From SKVL01 sp051747785 (GTDB taxonomy: Bacteria > Patescibacteriota > Minisyncoccia > Phycocordibacterales > CSBR16-193), in assembly GCA_051747785.1 (NCBI GenBank), contig JBNJGN010000035.1, positions 1 through 5,665 of the forward strand: DNA of 5,665 nt, read 5' to 3'. Shown one piece after another: positions 1 through 5,665 of the stretch. The notes beneath the pieces were generated by a model. It saw nothing but the letters and a program-made list of their open reading frames with translations, did not search any database and was not told the origin of the DNA. Within the stretch, counting starts at the first letter, position 1. Each line of letters begins with the position of its first letter. Position numbers and translations under genes: made by a program.

Positions 1-1118
1 TAAACGAAACTCTCTCCTCGGACATAAGACAGCTTGAGCACGCTGATGAGTTAACAGAAATGTTAGCCGTTTTAGCTGGGCAGCTTGTAAGTAACATTAT
101 AGGCAGTGATAGCGGTTTAACAGGAAGTTCAGGGTACACGGAGGATGAGTTACCTGATCCAGGCGAACCCACTGATCCAGAAGATGAGCTCCCCCAGACT
201 TTTGCAGGTCAAAGTTTTAAAGCTGACGTTGAAGGTGCCATGCTAACAGTAGGGAAGGTGGGTGATATAACAGTAGGGGCGGGTGGAGCAAGCTTTGTGA
301 AGGACAATACCAAAACACTAGATAACCTCACTATACAGGCTCAAGAAATGGATTTTATGGGCTCTACCGGAGACGGAGAAAGCACCATGGAAGTTAAAGA
401 CGGTGACGTAGTAGAGGTAGATAGTATTACATTTCTGTACGACGCAGGAGAGGTATACAGTCCACCGGGACCAGGTGGTGGTTCGTACAAACAAGGAACA
501 TCTACAACTCTTGATAACGTGAAAATAAAAAATCCGGAATTTATGGGTATTGAAAATTCAACCACGGCAACAGTCAATGGGAGCGGTAGCCAGGAAATAA
601 ACGATGTTCATTATGTGGGAGGATTAGATTTAACAGATGCGGATCTGGAAGGAGCTTATCTTGAGAATGTAACCCTGAAAGCACCCGAGGACACAGACCC
701 GAGCAACCTGGAGGGCGGAGAAATACAAGATGGGACCGGAACCGGAGTAGATAAATTGCTTACAGTAGAATCTTATGAATACGATGACAAAGGTTTCCGA
801 GGAGGTGTTGCAGATGAAAACGTAACTCTGGATAACGTAATGATAGTTGGCGGAGAAGTTGTAGATGATGATGGAAACGTCATTCTGGATGAAGACGGTT
901 ATGAATTAGAAATAGATACAAGCTTACACTGCGGTGGATACAGTTCTTGCACTATCGGCCCCGATAACTTTTCAGCTAGCGGTGTAAATAATATCAGGAT
1001 AGATGATACAAGCGGCATCGGTACTTGGTATTATTCAACCTTTAGCTGGTCAGAACAGTCCGGATCAATTATTGAAGATTTTACTATAGAACACGGAGAT
1101 ATAACTAAACATTACTGA
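1..1118 (+). CDS. Acidic, probably exported beta-solenoid-like protein (5' partial), upstream of virB6-like gene
   Basis: Function unknown. The frame is open from the left edge (first full codon at 3). The first ATG, at 60, has no ribosome-binding site and falls inside a continuous amphipathic helix that begins before it, so this is most likely the 3' part of a larger gene. Residue numbers here count that Met as 1. A helical/hydrophobic stretch (about 1-15) is followed by an acidic Pro linker (26-46, with EDELP at 28-32 and 41-45). The rest is beta-prone and rich in Gly, Thr and Asn: from Met60nt on there are 68 Asp/Glu against 14 Lys/Arg. Five-residue periodicity with a central Leu/Ile/Val recurs through this part. 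The only two Cys (291, 297) could form a disulfide outside the cytoplasm. It ends at TGA, 24 nt before the VirB6-like gene. In T4SS loci this slot often holds a VirB5/TrbJ-like protein; the helix before the linker fits that, but this is inference. An adhesin or tip role is possible. Confidence 0.75.
   Translation, partial: NETLSSDIRQLEHADELTEMLAVLAGQLVSNIIGSDSGLTGSSGYTEDELPDPGEPTDPEDELPQTFAGQSFKADVEGAMLTVGKVGDITVGAGGASFVKDNTKTLDNLTIQAQEMDFMGSTGDGESTMEVKDGDVVEVDSITFLYDAGEVYSPPGPGGGSYKQGTSTTLDNVKIKNPEFMGIENSTTATVNGSGSQEINDVHYVGGLDLTDADLEGAYLENVTLKAPEDTDPSNLEGGEIQDGTGTGVDKLLTVESYEYDDKGFRGGVADENVTLDNVMIVGGEVVDDDGNVILDEDGYELEIDTSLHCGGYSSCTIGPDNFSASGVNNIRIDDTSGIGTWYYSTFSWSEQSGSIIEDFTIEHGDITKHY
312..1109 (+). 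repeat. Degenerate five-residue (pentapeptide-like) repeat blocks in the acidic protein
   Basis: Short blocks share the pattern x-x-[LIVM]-x-[ND/x], repeated every five residues. They lie at nt 312-356 (KTLDN/LTIQA/QEMDF), 504-548 (TTLDN/VKIKN/PEFMG), 624-683 (four quintets, central Leu at residues 191, 196, 201, 206), 822-866 (VTLDN/VMIVG/GEVVD), 978-1007 (SGVNN/IRIDD) and 1065-1109 (SIIED/FTIEH/GDITK). Three blocks begin with the same TLDN[LV]xI core. Pentapeptide-repeat proteins fold as a right-handed beta-helix with four quintets per turn, and the block at 624-683 would make one such turn. The blocks are too broken up for a classic pentapeptide protein, so a related beta-solenoid or a set of short beta-strands is equally possible. 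At the DNA level the copies are diverged, so this is a protein repeat rather than a recent DNA duplication. Confidence 0.5.
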
Positions 1119-1142
1119 TCCTGAAGTATATATAAAAGAACA

Positions 1143-3272
1143 ATGAAAAGATCTGTAAAAAAAACAAAAGAAAAGATGAACACCTTTAAAAACACGCCTT
1201 TCATCTGTTCCTTCTTTTCAGTTTTAAGAAAGATAAACAAAAATCACACGGCAAGTCTATTAGTTTTATTGGTATTCTTTGGATTCATATTTTTCCTTTT
1301 CGTCGCACCGATAGATGCTTACGCCGTTTACCCAGGGCAAGTTAATGAAGCTATAAATAACGAAGGGGGTCAACCTGGTTTATGGGATTCAGTTAAGGGT
1401 CTTTTTACCGGCCCAATACATGACGCAGTAGAAGGCGCCATTGTTTTCATAGGTATGCTGTTATTGAAGCTTCTAAGTCTTATACTCATACTTACAGGCA
1501 AACTCTTTGATTACACCGTTGATTTCACCGTCACCAACCTGACTACCAATCTAGAAGCAATAGAAGGGGGCATAAACGATGCCTGGACCGTTCTTCGCGA
1601 TTTGGCTAATATGCTCTTTATATTTGTCCTTCTGTATATATCCATAACCACCATACTCCAGATGGGAGGAATGCAGACTAAAAAATTACTAAAAAACGTT
1701 ATAATCATAGCCCTTCTGATAAATTTCAGCATGTTCTTTACTCATATCGTTATAGACATAACAAACTCTGTAGCGGTAGGTTTCCATAACGCCGCCAAAG
1801 AGGTAGCAAAGGAAGGAGCTATAGCTTCCGGTGCCACTGTTGACCCGAGCAACCCTCCCAATATCTCTCACTCTTTCTTACACGCTTCCGCCATAACCTC
1901 TATTTACGATGATGATAACGGCCAACATCTTAAAAGAATAGCGGAAGGCGACATAGGAGGTCTGTTAGGAATGTTAGCTATAGGAGGTGTCTTTGTTATG
2001 GGTCTCTCGTTCATATTGCTCGCAGGAGCCTTTTTCCTTATTGTCCGTTTGATAATGTTCATTCTTTTGATAATACTCTCACCTTTAGCCTTTGTGGCTG
2101 CAATACTCCCCCAAACAAGTGGTCTATTTAAAAGCTGGTTTAGAACTCTGAGCAACAATGCACTTTTTGCCCCCATATTCATGGCTCTTCTTTATGCCTC
2201 TCTTAAAGTCCTGCTAGCTGCTGAAAGTGGCGGCATTATAAGCAGTGACAGTAGCCTAGCAAACGCCACACAGGGAACCGTAAACCCCGCTGATACGACA
2301 ACCTCGCTAGACCCGAACGCCGCCGCGGTTATGTTCCAAACTATCATCGCCATAGGAATGCTGTTCGCTTCCTTGATAGTCGCTAAAAGTCTCAGCATCC
2401 AAGGTGCCAATAAAGTATCCGCCATGGGAAGTAAGTGGGGCAGAGCAGCAGCAGGAGGAGCGACTATTGGGGCAGCTGCTTTCGGTGCCAGAAGAACCAT
2501 AGGATCCGGTGCAGCAAGAGTCAGAGATTCCGAAAAAATGAGGAAGTGGGAATCCAGCTCTAATAGGTTCAAGGCAAAGATGGCAACCTTAGGATTTGGT
2601 GCTGCAGACAAAACAGCCAAATCAAGCTTTGACGTTCGCACTACCGGTGCTACCGGAAATGCCCTCGGAAAGGCCGGAGGAAAAGGCGGATATGACGCTA
2701 TAAGAGATAAAAAGATAAAGAAAGAAACAGAGAGAATGCGCAGAACCGCCCCCTCAGATAGAGCAACCGGAAACGCCGAAGCGGAATTGGAACGATATAA
2801 GAAAGCATATGACGAAGCAAAGGAATCCGGAGATGAGTATAAAATGAAAACCACCGAAGAGTCCTTAAGAAAAGCCCAAAAAAGAGTTGATGAAATAAAG
2901 GGAGTAACTGATGACCAAGCTCAAAAAAGGCAAACCGCGGCCAGACAAAAGGCAGAAAAAGAGCTGGGATGGGATAAAATTAATAAATCAATCCTGGCCC
3001 CCGAAGTTGCGCAGACAATGGAAAGAGAGATAGGAAATAAGATGGACGAAATAGCTAAAAAGGAAGGGAAAACCTTAAATAGAAAATCTTCCGCCAAGGA
3101 ATTACGGCAGAGGTCATACAAAGAAAGAGCAGAAAAGAATGTATTCGGCAACGTTCAAGGAGATATCCGCAAAGCCCTGGAAAAAGAACTTACAAAGACG
3201 TCAGATGAAAAACAAAAAGAAGATATAATATCCGTGATAAGAGAAGAGATCGGTAAACAACAATCGAGCTAA
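1143..3272 (+). CDS. VirB6/TrbL-like T4SS inner-membrane channel protein with long charged C-terminal tail
   Basis: Likely the polytopic inner-membrane component of the translocation channel. A basic N-terminus is followed by a hydrophobic stretch (38-54) and an AYA site at about 59-61 that looks like a signal-peptidase site, so it may be cleaved or retained. Further membrane segments lie near 97-121, 155-175, 183-205, 273-299, 303-322, 336-358 and 395-415. The segments around 147-170 (W148, R152, D153) and 311-358 (SPLAF, then W332, N338-N339, APIF) match my memory of patescibacterial VirB6/TrbL-like proteins. Residues 430-520 are Ala/Gly/Arg-rich, and 521-709 are Lys/Glu-rich with coiled-coil character. 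The basic tail argues for a cytoplasmic C-terminus; the rest of the topology is unresolved. The ATG at 1143 is the first after an in-frame stop. A second Met, residue 12 (nt 1176), would leave a more ordinary signal-peptide n-region and is a fair alternative. Neither has a Shine-Dalgarno. The next gene starts 2 nt after the stop. The tail roughly doubles the membrane core. Confidence 0.85.
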   Translation: MKRSVKKTKEKMNTFKNTPFICSFFSVLRKINKNHTASLLVLLVFFGFIFFLFVAPIDAYAVYPGQVNEAINNEGGQPGLWDSVKGLFTGPIHDAVEGAIVFIGMLLLKLLSLILILTGKLFDYTVDFTVTNLTTNLEAIEGGINDAWTVLRDLANMLFIFVLLYISITTILQMGGMQTKKLLKNVIIIALLINFSMFFTHIVIDITNSVAVGFHNAAKEVAKEGAIASGATVDPSNPPNISHSFLHASAITSIYDDDNGQHLKRIAEGDIGGLLGMLAIGGVFVMGLSFILLAGAFFLIVRLIMFILLIILSPLAFVAAILPQTSGLFKSWFRTLSNNALFAPIFMALLYASLKVLLAAESGGIISSDSSLANATQGTVNPADTTTSLDPNAAAVMFQTIIAIGMLFASLIVAKSLSIQGANKVSAMGSKWGRAAAGGATIGAAAFGARRTIGSGAARVRDSEKMRKWESSSNRFKAKMATLGFGAADKTAKSSFDVRTTGATGNALGKAGGKGGYDAIRDKKIKKETERMRRTAPSDRATGNAEAELERYKKAYDEAKESGDEYKMKTTEESLRKAQKRVDEIKGVTDDQAQKRQTAARQKAEKELGWDKINKSILAPEVAQTMEREIGNKMDEIAKKEGKTLNRKSSAKELRQRSYKERAEKNVFGNVQGDIRKALEKELTKTSDEKQKEDIISVIREEIGKQQSS

Positions 3273-3274
3273 AT

Positions 3275-4027
3275 ATGGGGCAAGAATTTAACAAAGAAAA
3301 AACAGTTTTGGAAGAAGTGGTAAATGTCTTACCTCATAAGATAAAAACCTATATATCTTCAGGTAAACTTGAGAACGATATAAAAACCATTTCCCAAAAA
3401 TACAACCTAAGTAAAGATCAGGAGAATGAACTTAAAAAAGAATGCACATATGTTCTTATGGGCGCTGAATCACCGACCGGAATGTCCTTAAATTTAGAAA
3501 AGAGTCTATCTGAAAAAGAGAACAGAGGGGAGATCCTAACCGCAACCACATCTATTTTGGAGCCCTTTATTGAAGATCTGGCTAAAATCAATATTAAACA
3601 TTATGAAAAATCAGAAAAGGACTATCTCAAAAAAGTAGCCCCGGCTCCTCCTCCAGTTCCACCTGAAGGATTAAGAAAAGAAGAGGGAAACGATAAAGAG
3701 CGGACACCGGCTCCTCCTCCACCTTTTTCAAAAACAGAGGAAGGCAACAAAAACAAAGAAGAGGCTGATAAATCTGAAAATACTCCAAAGCCATTAACAT
3801 ACAAAAAAGAAGACGCCGAAAAAGATGGCCAAAAAGAAAATAATTTACCCGGACCTCAAAAAGAAAAAACTACTCCGCCACCACCTCCAAAAAGAAAAGA
3901 TGCTCTTACAAGATATAATGAACAGAAACCACAAACAGGGGAAGCTAAAGAGAACCTTATCAGAACGATAGAAAACATCGATCGTCAGGGTAATGATAAA
4001 GAAACGGTTAAAGGTGAAGACAGGTAA
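3275..4027 (+). CDS. T4SS-locus accessory protein: helical N-terminal domain plus Pro-rich disordered tail
   Basis: Function unknown. No signal peptide or membrane segment is visible, so it is probably cytoplasmic. Residues 1-110 are predicted helical. Their layout (LPxKIKxYI near 19-27, a Lys/Tyr/Asn-Leu turn near 42-46, VLMGAESP at 60-67, then a final helix near 92-106) recalls a small helical domain I associate with proteins in patescibacterial T4SS and pilus loci; that link is from memory. Residues 111-250 are low complexity, Lys/Glu/Asn-rich, with three proline tracts (122-130, 145-150, 200-205). The first two belong to an imperfect duplication that also repeats a following EEG. The start is 2 nt after the VirB6-like stop, with no Shine-Dalgarno, so translation is probably coupled. 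In related clusters as I recall them, the gap between virB6 and prgI often holds a small two-helix pilin. This protein has no such helices and is not that pilin. It may be a scaffold or adaptor, but that is a guess. Confidence 0.75.
   Translation: MGQEFNKEKTVLEEVVNVLPHKIKTYISSGKLENDIKTISQKYNLSKDQENELKKECTYVLMGAESPTGMSLNLEKSLSEKENRGEILTATTSILEPFIEDLAKINIKHYEKSEKDYLKKVAPAPPPVPPEGLRKEEGNDKERTPAPPPPFSKTEEGNKNKEEADKSENTPKPLTYKKEDAEKDGQKENNLPGPQKEKTTPPPPPKRKDALTRYNEQKPQTGEAKENLIRTIENIDRQGNDKETVKGEDR
3641..3721 (+). repeat. 15-bp direct repeat encoding polyproline tracts
   Basis: The sequence CCGGCTCCTCCTCCA occurs at 3641-3655 and again at 3707-3721, 66 nt apart and in the same frame (66 is a multiple of 3). 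Each copy encodes an APPP core that begins a Pro-rich tract followed by a charged stretch ending in EEG. A third Pro tract, near 3872-3889, uses different codons (CCG/CCA) and so is not part of the exact repeat. This looks like an internal duplication that lengthened the disordered tail, and its copy number could differ between strains. Confidence 0.6.
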
Positions 4028-4100
4028 AAAACTGGCACAATAAAGAATGTACCTGCTTTTCAATAAAACTGAAGTGGTTATAAAAAAGACGGCTGTATAT

Positions 4101-4129
4101 TTGCTCTGTGGCTAATTAAACTTTAAAAT
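4101..4129 (+). promoter_or_regulatory. Weak candidate sigma70-type promoter before the PrgI gene
   Basis: TTGCTC (4101-4106) and TAAAAT (4124-4129) are separated by 17 nt, matching the housekeeping consensus at 3 of 6 and 5 of 6 positions. Transcription would begin only a few bases before the ATG at 4139, giving a leaderless or nearly leaderless message, which fits the absence of a ribosome-binding site. It lies in the only long gap (4028-4138) of an otherwise tightly packed cluster. In AT-rich DNA such a match arises readily by chance. I see no convincing terminator hairpin in the gap, so read-through from the upstream genes is also likely. Confidence 0.25.
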
Positions 4130-4138
4130 TAATAAATT

Positions 4139-4579
4139 ATGAGATTTCAAGTCCCACAGTTTATAGAAATAGAAGATAAGATATTCGGCCCTTTAAGCTT
4201 TAAACAGTTCATTTATGTTATAGGAGGAGGGGGTTTAATAGTTTTGCTTTTTTTTCTTCTTCCTAATTTTTTGGCTTTTTTATTAGCCGTACCGGTTGCC
4301 ATTTTTTCCGGCGCTCTAGCCTTTTATAAAATAAATAACCGACCTTTCATAACAATGACCGAAGCTGCTCTCAAGCATTTTTTCAAAAAGAAACTCTACA
4401 TTTGGAAAAAAGAAGAAAATAAAGGTTATTTCTCGGAAAGCTCCTTAGCTTCAGAAGAAGAAATCACCCCGTCTCTTAGCGATAAAACCTTTATGTTGGG
4501 AATGGAAGAAGACGGAATGGGTGGCACCCAAGAAGAAGAAAATCCCTTAAAAGAAAACGACGATCAGAATAATCAATAG
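4139..4579 (+). CDS. PrgI-family T4SS inner-membrane protein
   Basis: Small membrane component that precedes the VirB4-type ATPase in Gram-positive and patescibacterial T4SS; a VirB3-like role next to VirB4 is the usual view of the family. Residues 1-23 carry the family opening (VPQFIEIEDKI followed by FGPLSFKQF). Two membrane segments follow (about 24-41 and 44-63) with a Gly run at 29-32, then the cytoplasmic motif NxRPF (67-70) and a basic helix ending YIWKK (87-91). This full pattern is what I expect for PrgI. Residues about 95-146 form an acidic, low-complexity tail beyond the conserved core and are likely disordered. The ATG is preceded by an in-frame TAA at 4133-4135, so no longer ATG-started form exists. 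The start lacks a Shine-Dalgarno, although an AGGAGG run occurs inside the gene (4222-4227) because of the Gly codons. The next gene begins 5 nt after the TAG stop. Confidence 0.92.
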   Translation: MRFQVPQFIEIEDKIFGPLSFKQFIYVIGGGGLIVLLFFLLPNFLAFLLAVPVAIFSGALAFYKINNRPFITMTEAALKHFFKKKLYIWKKEENKGYFSESSLASEEEITPSLSDKTFMLGMEEDGMGGTQEEENPLKENDDQNNQ

Positions 4580-4584
4580 CAAAT

Positions 4585-5214
4585 ATGGCTTTTTCTAAAA
4601 AAAACGCAACACAGAACTTTATACCTATAAAAGACGTTCAAGAGGGAATTATCACCTTAGAAGACAACTCTCTTAGGGTCATTCTAATGGTTTCTACTTT
4701 AAATATTGCCTTAAAGTCAGAAGACGAAAGAGCTGCGATTCTGATGCAATTTCAGAGCTTCCTTAACACTCTTGATTTTTCCATACAGATATTTATGCAA
4801 TCCCGAGAACTTGACATAAGACCCTATATCCAAACCCTTCAAGAACAACACAAAAACCAAGAAAATGAACTGCTTAGAATACAGATAAGTGAGTATATAG
4901 ATTTCATAAACGACTACACGGAAAATGTTAACATAATGACCAAAGCATTCTTCGTGGTCATTCCATACCATCCCCCAATAGTTAAATCAAACAAAATGTC
5001 TTCCTTTAGTTTCTCAAAAAAGAAAGACTCCGAAGGGGTCGAAGAAGAGTCTTTGAAGGACAGAAGTACTCAGCTTCAGCAGCGTGTTACAATTGTAAGC
5101 CAGGGATTAAGGCGTACAGGCTTACGCACCGTTTCCTTGCAAGATGAAGAAATAAAAGAGCTGTTCTATAACCTTTTCAACCCCGGAGAAGAGAGAACTG
5201 CTTTGGTAAGATAA
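4585..5214 (+). CDS. Stand-alone TraC-like T4SS protein (VirB4 N-terminal-domain relative)
   Basis: Soluble protein of the TraC-like type that sits between PrgI and VirB4 in patescibacterial T4SS clusters. It resembles the N-terminal, non-ATPase part of the VirB4/TraC ATPases and is thought to work beside VirB4; its exact role is not established. Recognisable parts are FIPIKDVQEGIITLED (12-27), the strand RVILMVSTLN (31-40), a helix with SEDERAAI (45-52), the segment FLNTLDFSIQIFMQSR (59-74), a charged helix (80-118) and the strand AFFVVIPYHP (121-130). After a Ser/Lys-rich loop (134-158) comes a final helical domain with QRV (166-168), GLRRTGL (174-180) and LFYNLFNP (193-200). No Walker A motif is present, as expected for a protein lacking the ATPase domain. 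It ends soon after FNP, so the C-terminus may be slightly short for the family. VirB4 starts 4 nt downstream, so both are probably co-translated. Confidence 0.87.
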   Translation: MAFSKKNATQNFIPIKDVQEGIITLEDNSLRVILMVSTLNIALKSEDERAAILMQFQSFLNTLDFSIQIFMQSRELDIRPYIQTLQEQHKNQENELLRIQISEYIDFINDYTENVNIMTKAFFVVIPYHPPIVKSNKMSSFSFSKKKDSEGVEEESLKDRSTQLQQRVTIVSQGLRRTGLRTVSLQDEEIKELFYNLFNPGEERTALVR

Positions 5215-5218
5215 AAAT

Positions 5219-5665
5219 ATGGGTTTATTTGATATATTTAAAAAAGAAGAAAAATCTGACAGCGTCAATTTGGAAGAAGCCGTTTCAGAGAAAGGGTTAA
5301 AATTAAAAGACGTTGTAGCACCCAGCGCTTTGAGAATATCCTCACGCGATATAAATCTGGGAACCAAAATGATGCGAACCTATTTCGTAATATCATACCC
5401 AAGATTCCTAAACGAGGGGTGGTTTTCCCCTATAGTCAACTTGGATAAAATATACGATATTTCTATTTTTGTTCATCCGGTAGAAACCGAACGTGTTCTT
5501 AAACAGTTCCAAAAGAAAGTAGCCGAGATACAGAGCCAAATAAATGAAAGGGAGCAGAAAGGACAAGTCAGAAATCCTCAACTGGAAACAGCTTATTCCG
5601 ACTTAGAGGACCTCCGAGACCGCCTACAACAGGCACAAGAAAAACTTTTTAGCGTAGGTCTTTAT
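5219..5665 (+). CDS. virB4: VirB4-type T4SS ATPase, N-terminal part (3' partial)
   Basis: Start of the conserved AAA-type ATPase that powers T4SS assembly and substrate transfer at the inner membrane. Only 149 codons lie in the window and the frame is open at the edge. The first 30 residues are charged and variable. Then come VAPSALRI (33-40), a strand with RTYFVISYPRF (53-63), GWFSPIVNLD (67-76), ISIFVHPVET (81-90), a long charged helix (91-115) and a second helix region with QLETAYSDLEDLRDRLQQ (121-138), ending EKLFSVGLY. This run is typical of the N-terminal domain of patescibacterial VirB4 proteins. The Walker A and B motifs should lie beyond the window and cannot be checked. The ATG is 4 nt after the TraC-like stop and is preceded by AAAT rather than a Shine-Dalgarno. 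Identity rests on N-terminal resemblance plus position after PrgI and the TraC-like gene. Confidence 0.87.
   Translation, partial: MGLFDIFKKEEKSDSVNLEEAVSEKGLKLKDVVAPSALRISSRDINLGTKMMRTYFVISYPRFLNEGWFSPIVNLDKIYDISIFVHPVETERVLKQFQKKVAEIQSQINEREQKGQVRNPQLETAYSDLEDLRDRLQQAQEKLFSVGLY

Noticed and set aside
341..577. Antisense open frame of 78 codons in the acidic gene
   Set aside because: Overlaps a coherent sense reading frame with protein-level repeats; no family resemblance or start signal.
1157..1164. Run of eight A between the two candidate starts of the VirB6-like gene, and a run of eight T in the PrgI gene (4248-4255), as possible phase-variation tracts
   Set aside because: Eight-base A/T runs are common in AT-rich genomes; slippage in a core T4SS gene has no other support here.
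2192..2854. Antisense open frame of 220 codons inside the VirB6-like gene
   Set aside because: It lies wholly opposite a gene with clear membrane and family features. Its translation has no recognisable domain and reflects the complement of Ala/Gly/Lys codons.
4047..4115. A 22-codon + strand frame in the intergenic gap (begins MYLLFNKTEVV)
   Set aside because: Too short to support, has no start signal and no recognisable content; expected by chance.
4222..4255. AGGAGG followed by a T run in the PrgI gene as a programmed frameshift signal
   Set aside because: The spacing (about 20 nt) is longer than in known SD-stimulated frameshift sites, the normal frame yields a full PrgI protein, and the G run is explained by four Gly codons.
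1..5665. CRISPR arrays, tRNA/rRNA genes, insertion sequences or att sites
   Set aside because: No regularly spaced DNA repeats, no tRNA-like or rRNA-like segments, no transposase-like protein and no terminal inverted repeats were seen on either strand.

Overview
The window carries part of a type IV secretion / conjugation-type (T4SS) gene cluster, and all genes lie on the + strand. The gene order is VirB6/TrbL-like membrane protein, small Lys/Glu/Pro-rich protein, PrgI-family protein, stand-alone TraC-like protein, then the VirB4 N-terminus. This order, the wording of the conserved segments, the tight packing and the lack of Shine-Dalgarno sequences point to a Candidate Phyla Radiation (Patescibacteria, probably Parcubacteria- or Microgenomates-like) genome. 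That placement rests on family resemblance recalled from memory, not on a database search. The genes read cleanly with the standard bacterial code: the five reading frames from 1143 to the window end contain no in-frame TGA.

Layout: 1-1118 is the 3' part of a gene whose reading frame is open to the left edge. It encodes a helical segment, an acidic Pro linker and a very acidic, probably exported beta-solenoid-like domain. 1143-3272 encodes a 709-residue polytopic protein of the VirB6/TrbL type with a long, charged cytoplasmic tail. 3275-4027 encodes a 250-residue protein with a helical N-terminal domain and a disordered tail containing polyproline tracts. 4028-4138 is the only real intergenic gap and holds at most a weak promoter. 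4139-4579 is a PrgI-family inner-membrane protein, 4585-5214 a soluble TraC-like protein, and 5219 to the window end the N-terminal 149 residues of VirB4.

Working model: VirB6-like, PrgI, TraC-like and VirB4 form the inner-membrane channel and its ATPase. The acidic solenoid protein upstream would be an exported or surface part, perhaps at a pilus tip or contacting a partner cell. The Pro-rich protein would be a cytoplasmic or membrane-associated accessory. No relaxase, coupling protein, pilin, transposase or attachment site is visible here, so whether the machine moves DNA, takes it up or secretes protein cannot be told from this window. The known T4SS core is recognisable. The least described parts are the acidic solenoid domain, the Pro-rich protein and the VirB6 tail.
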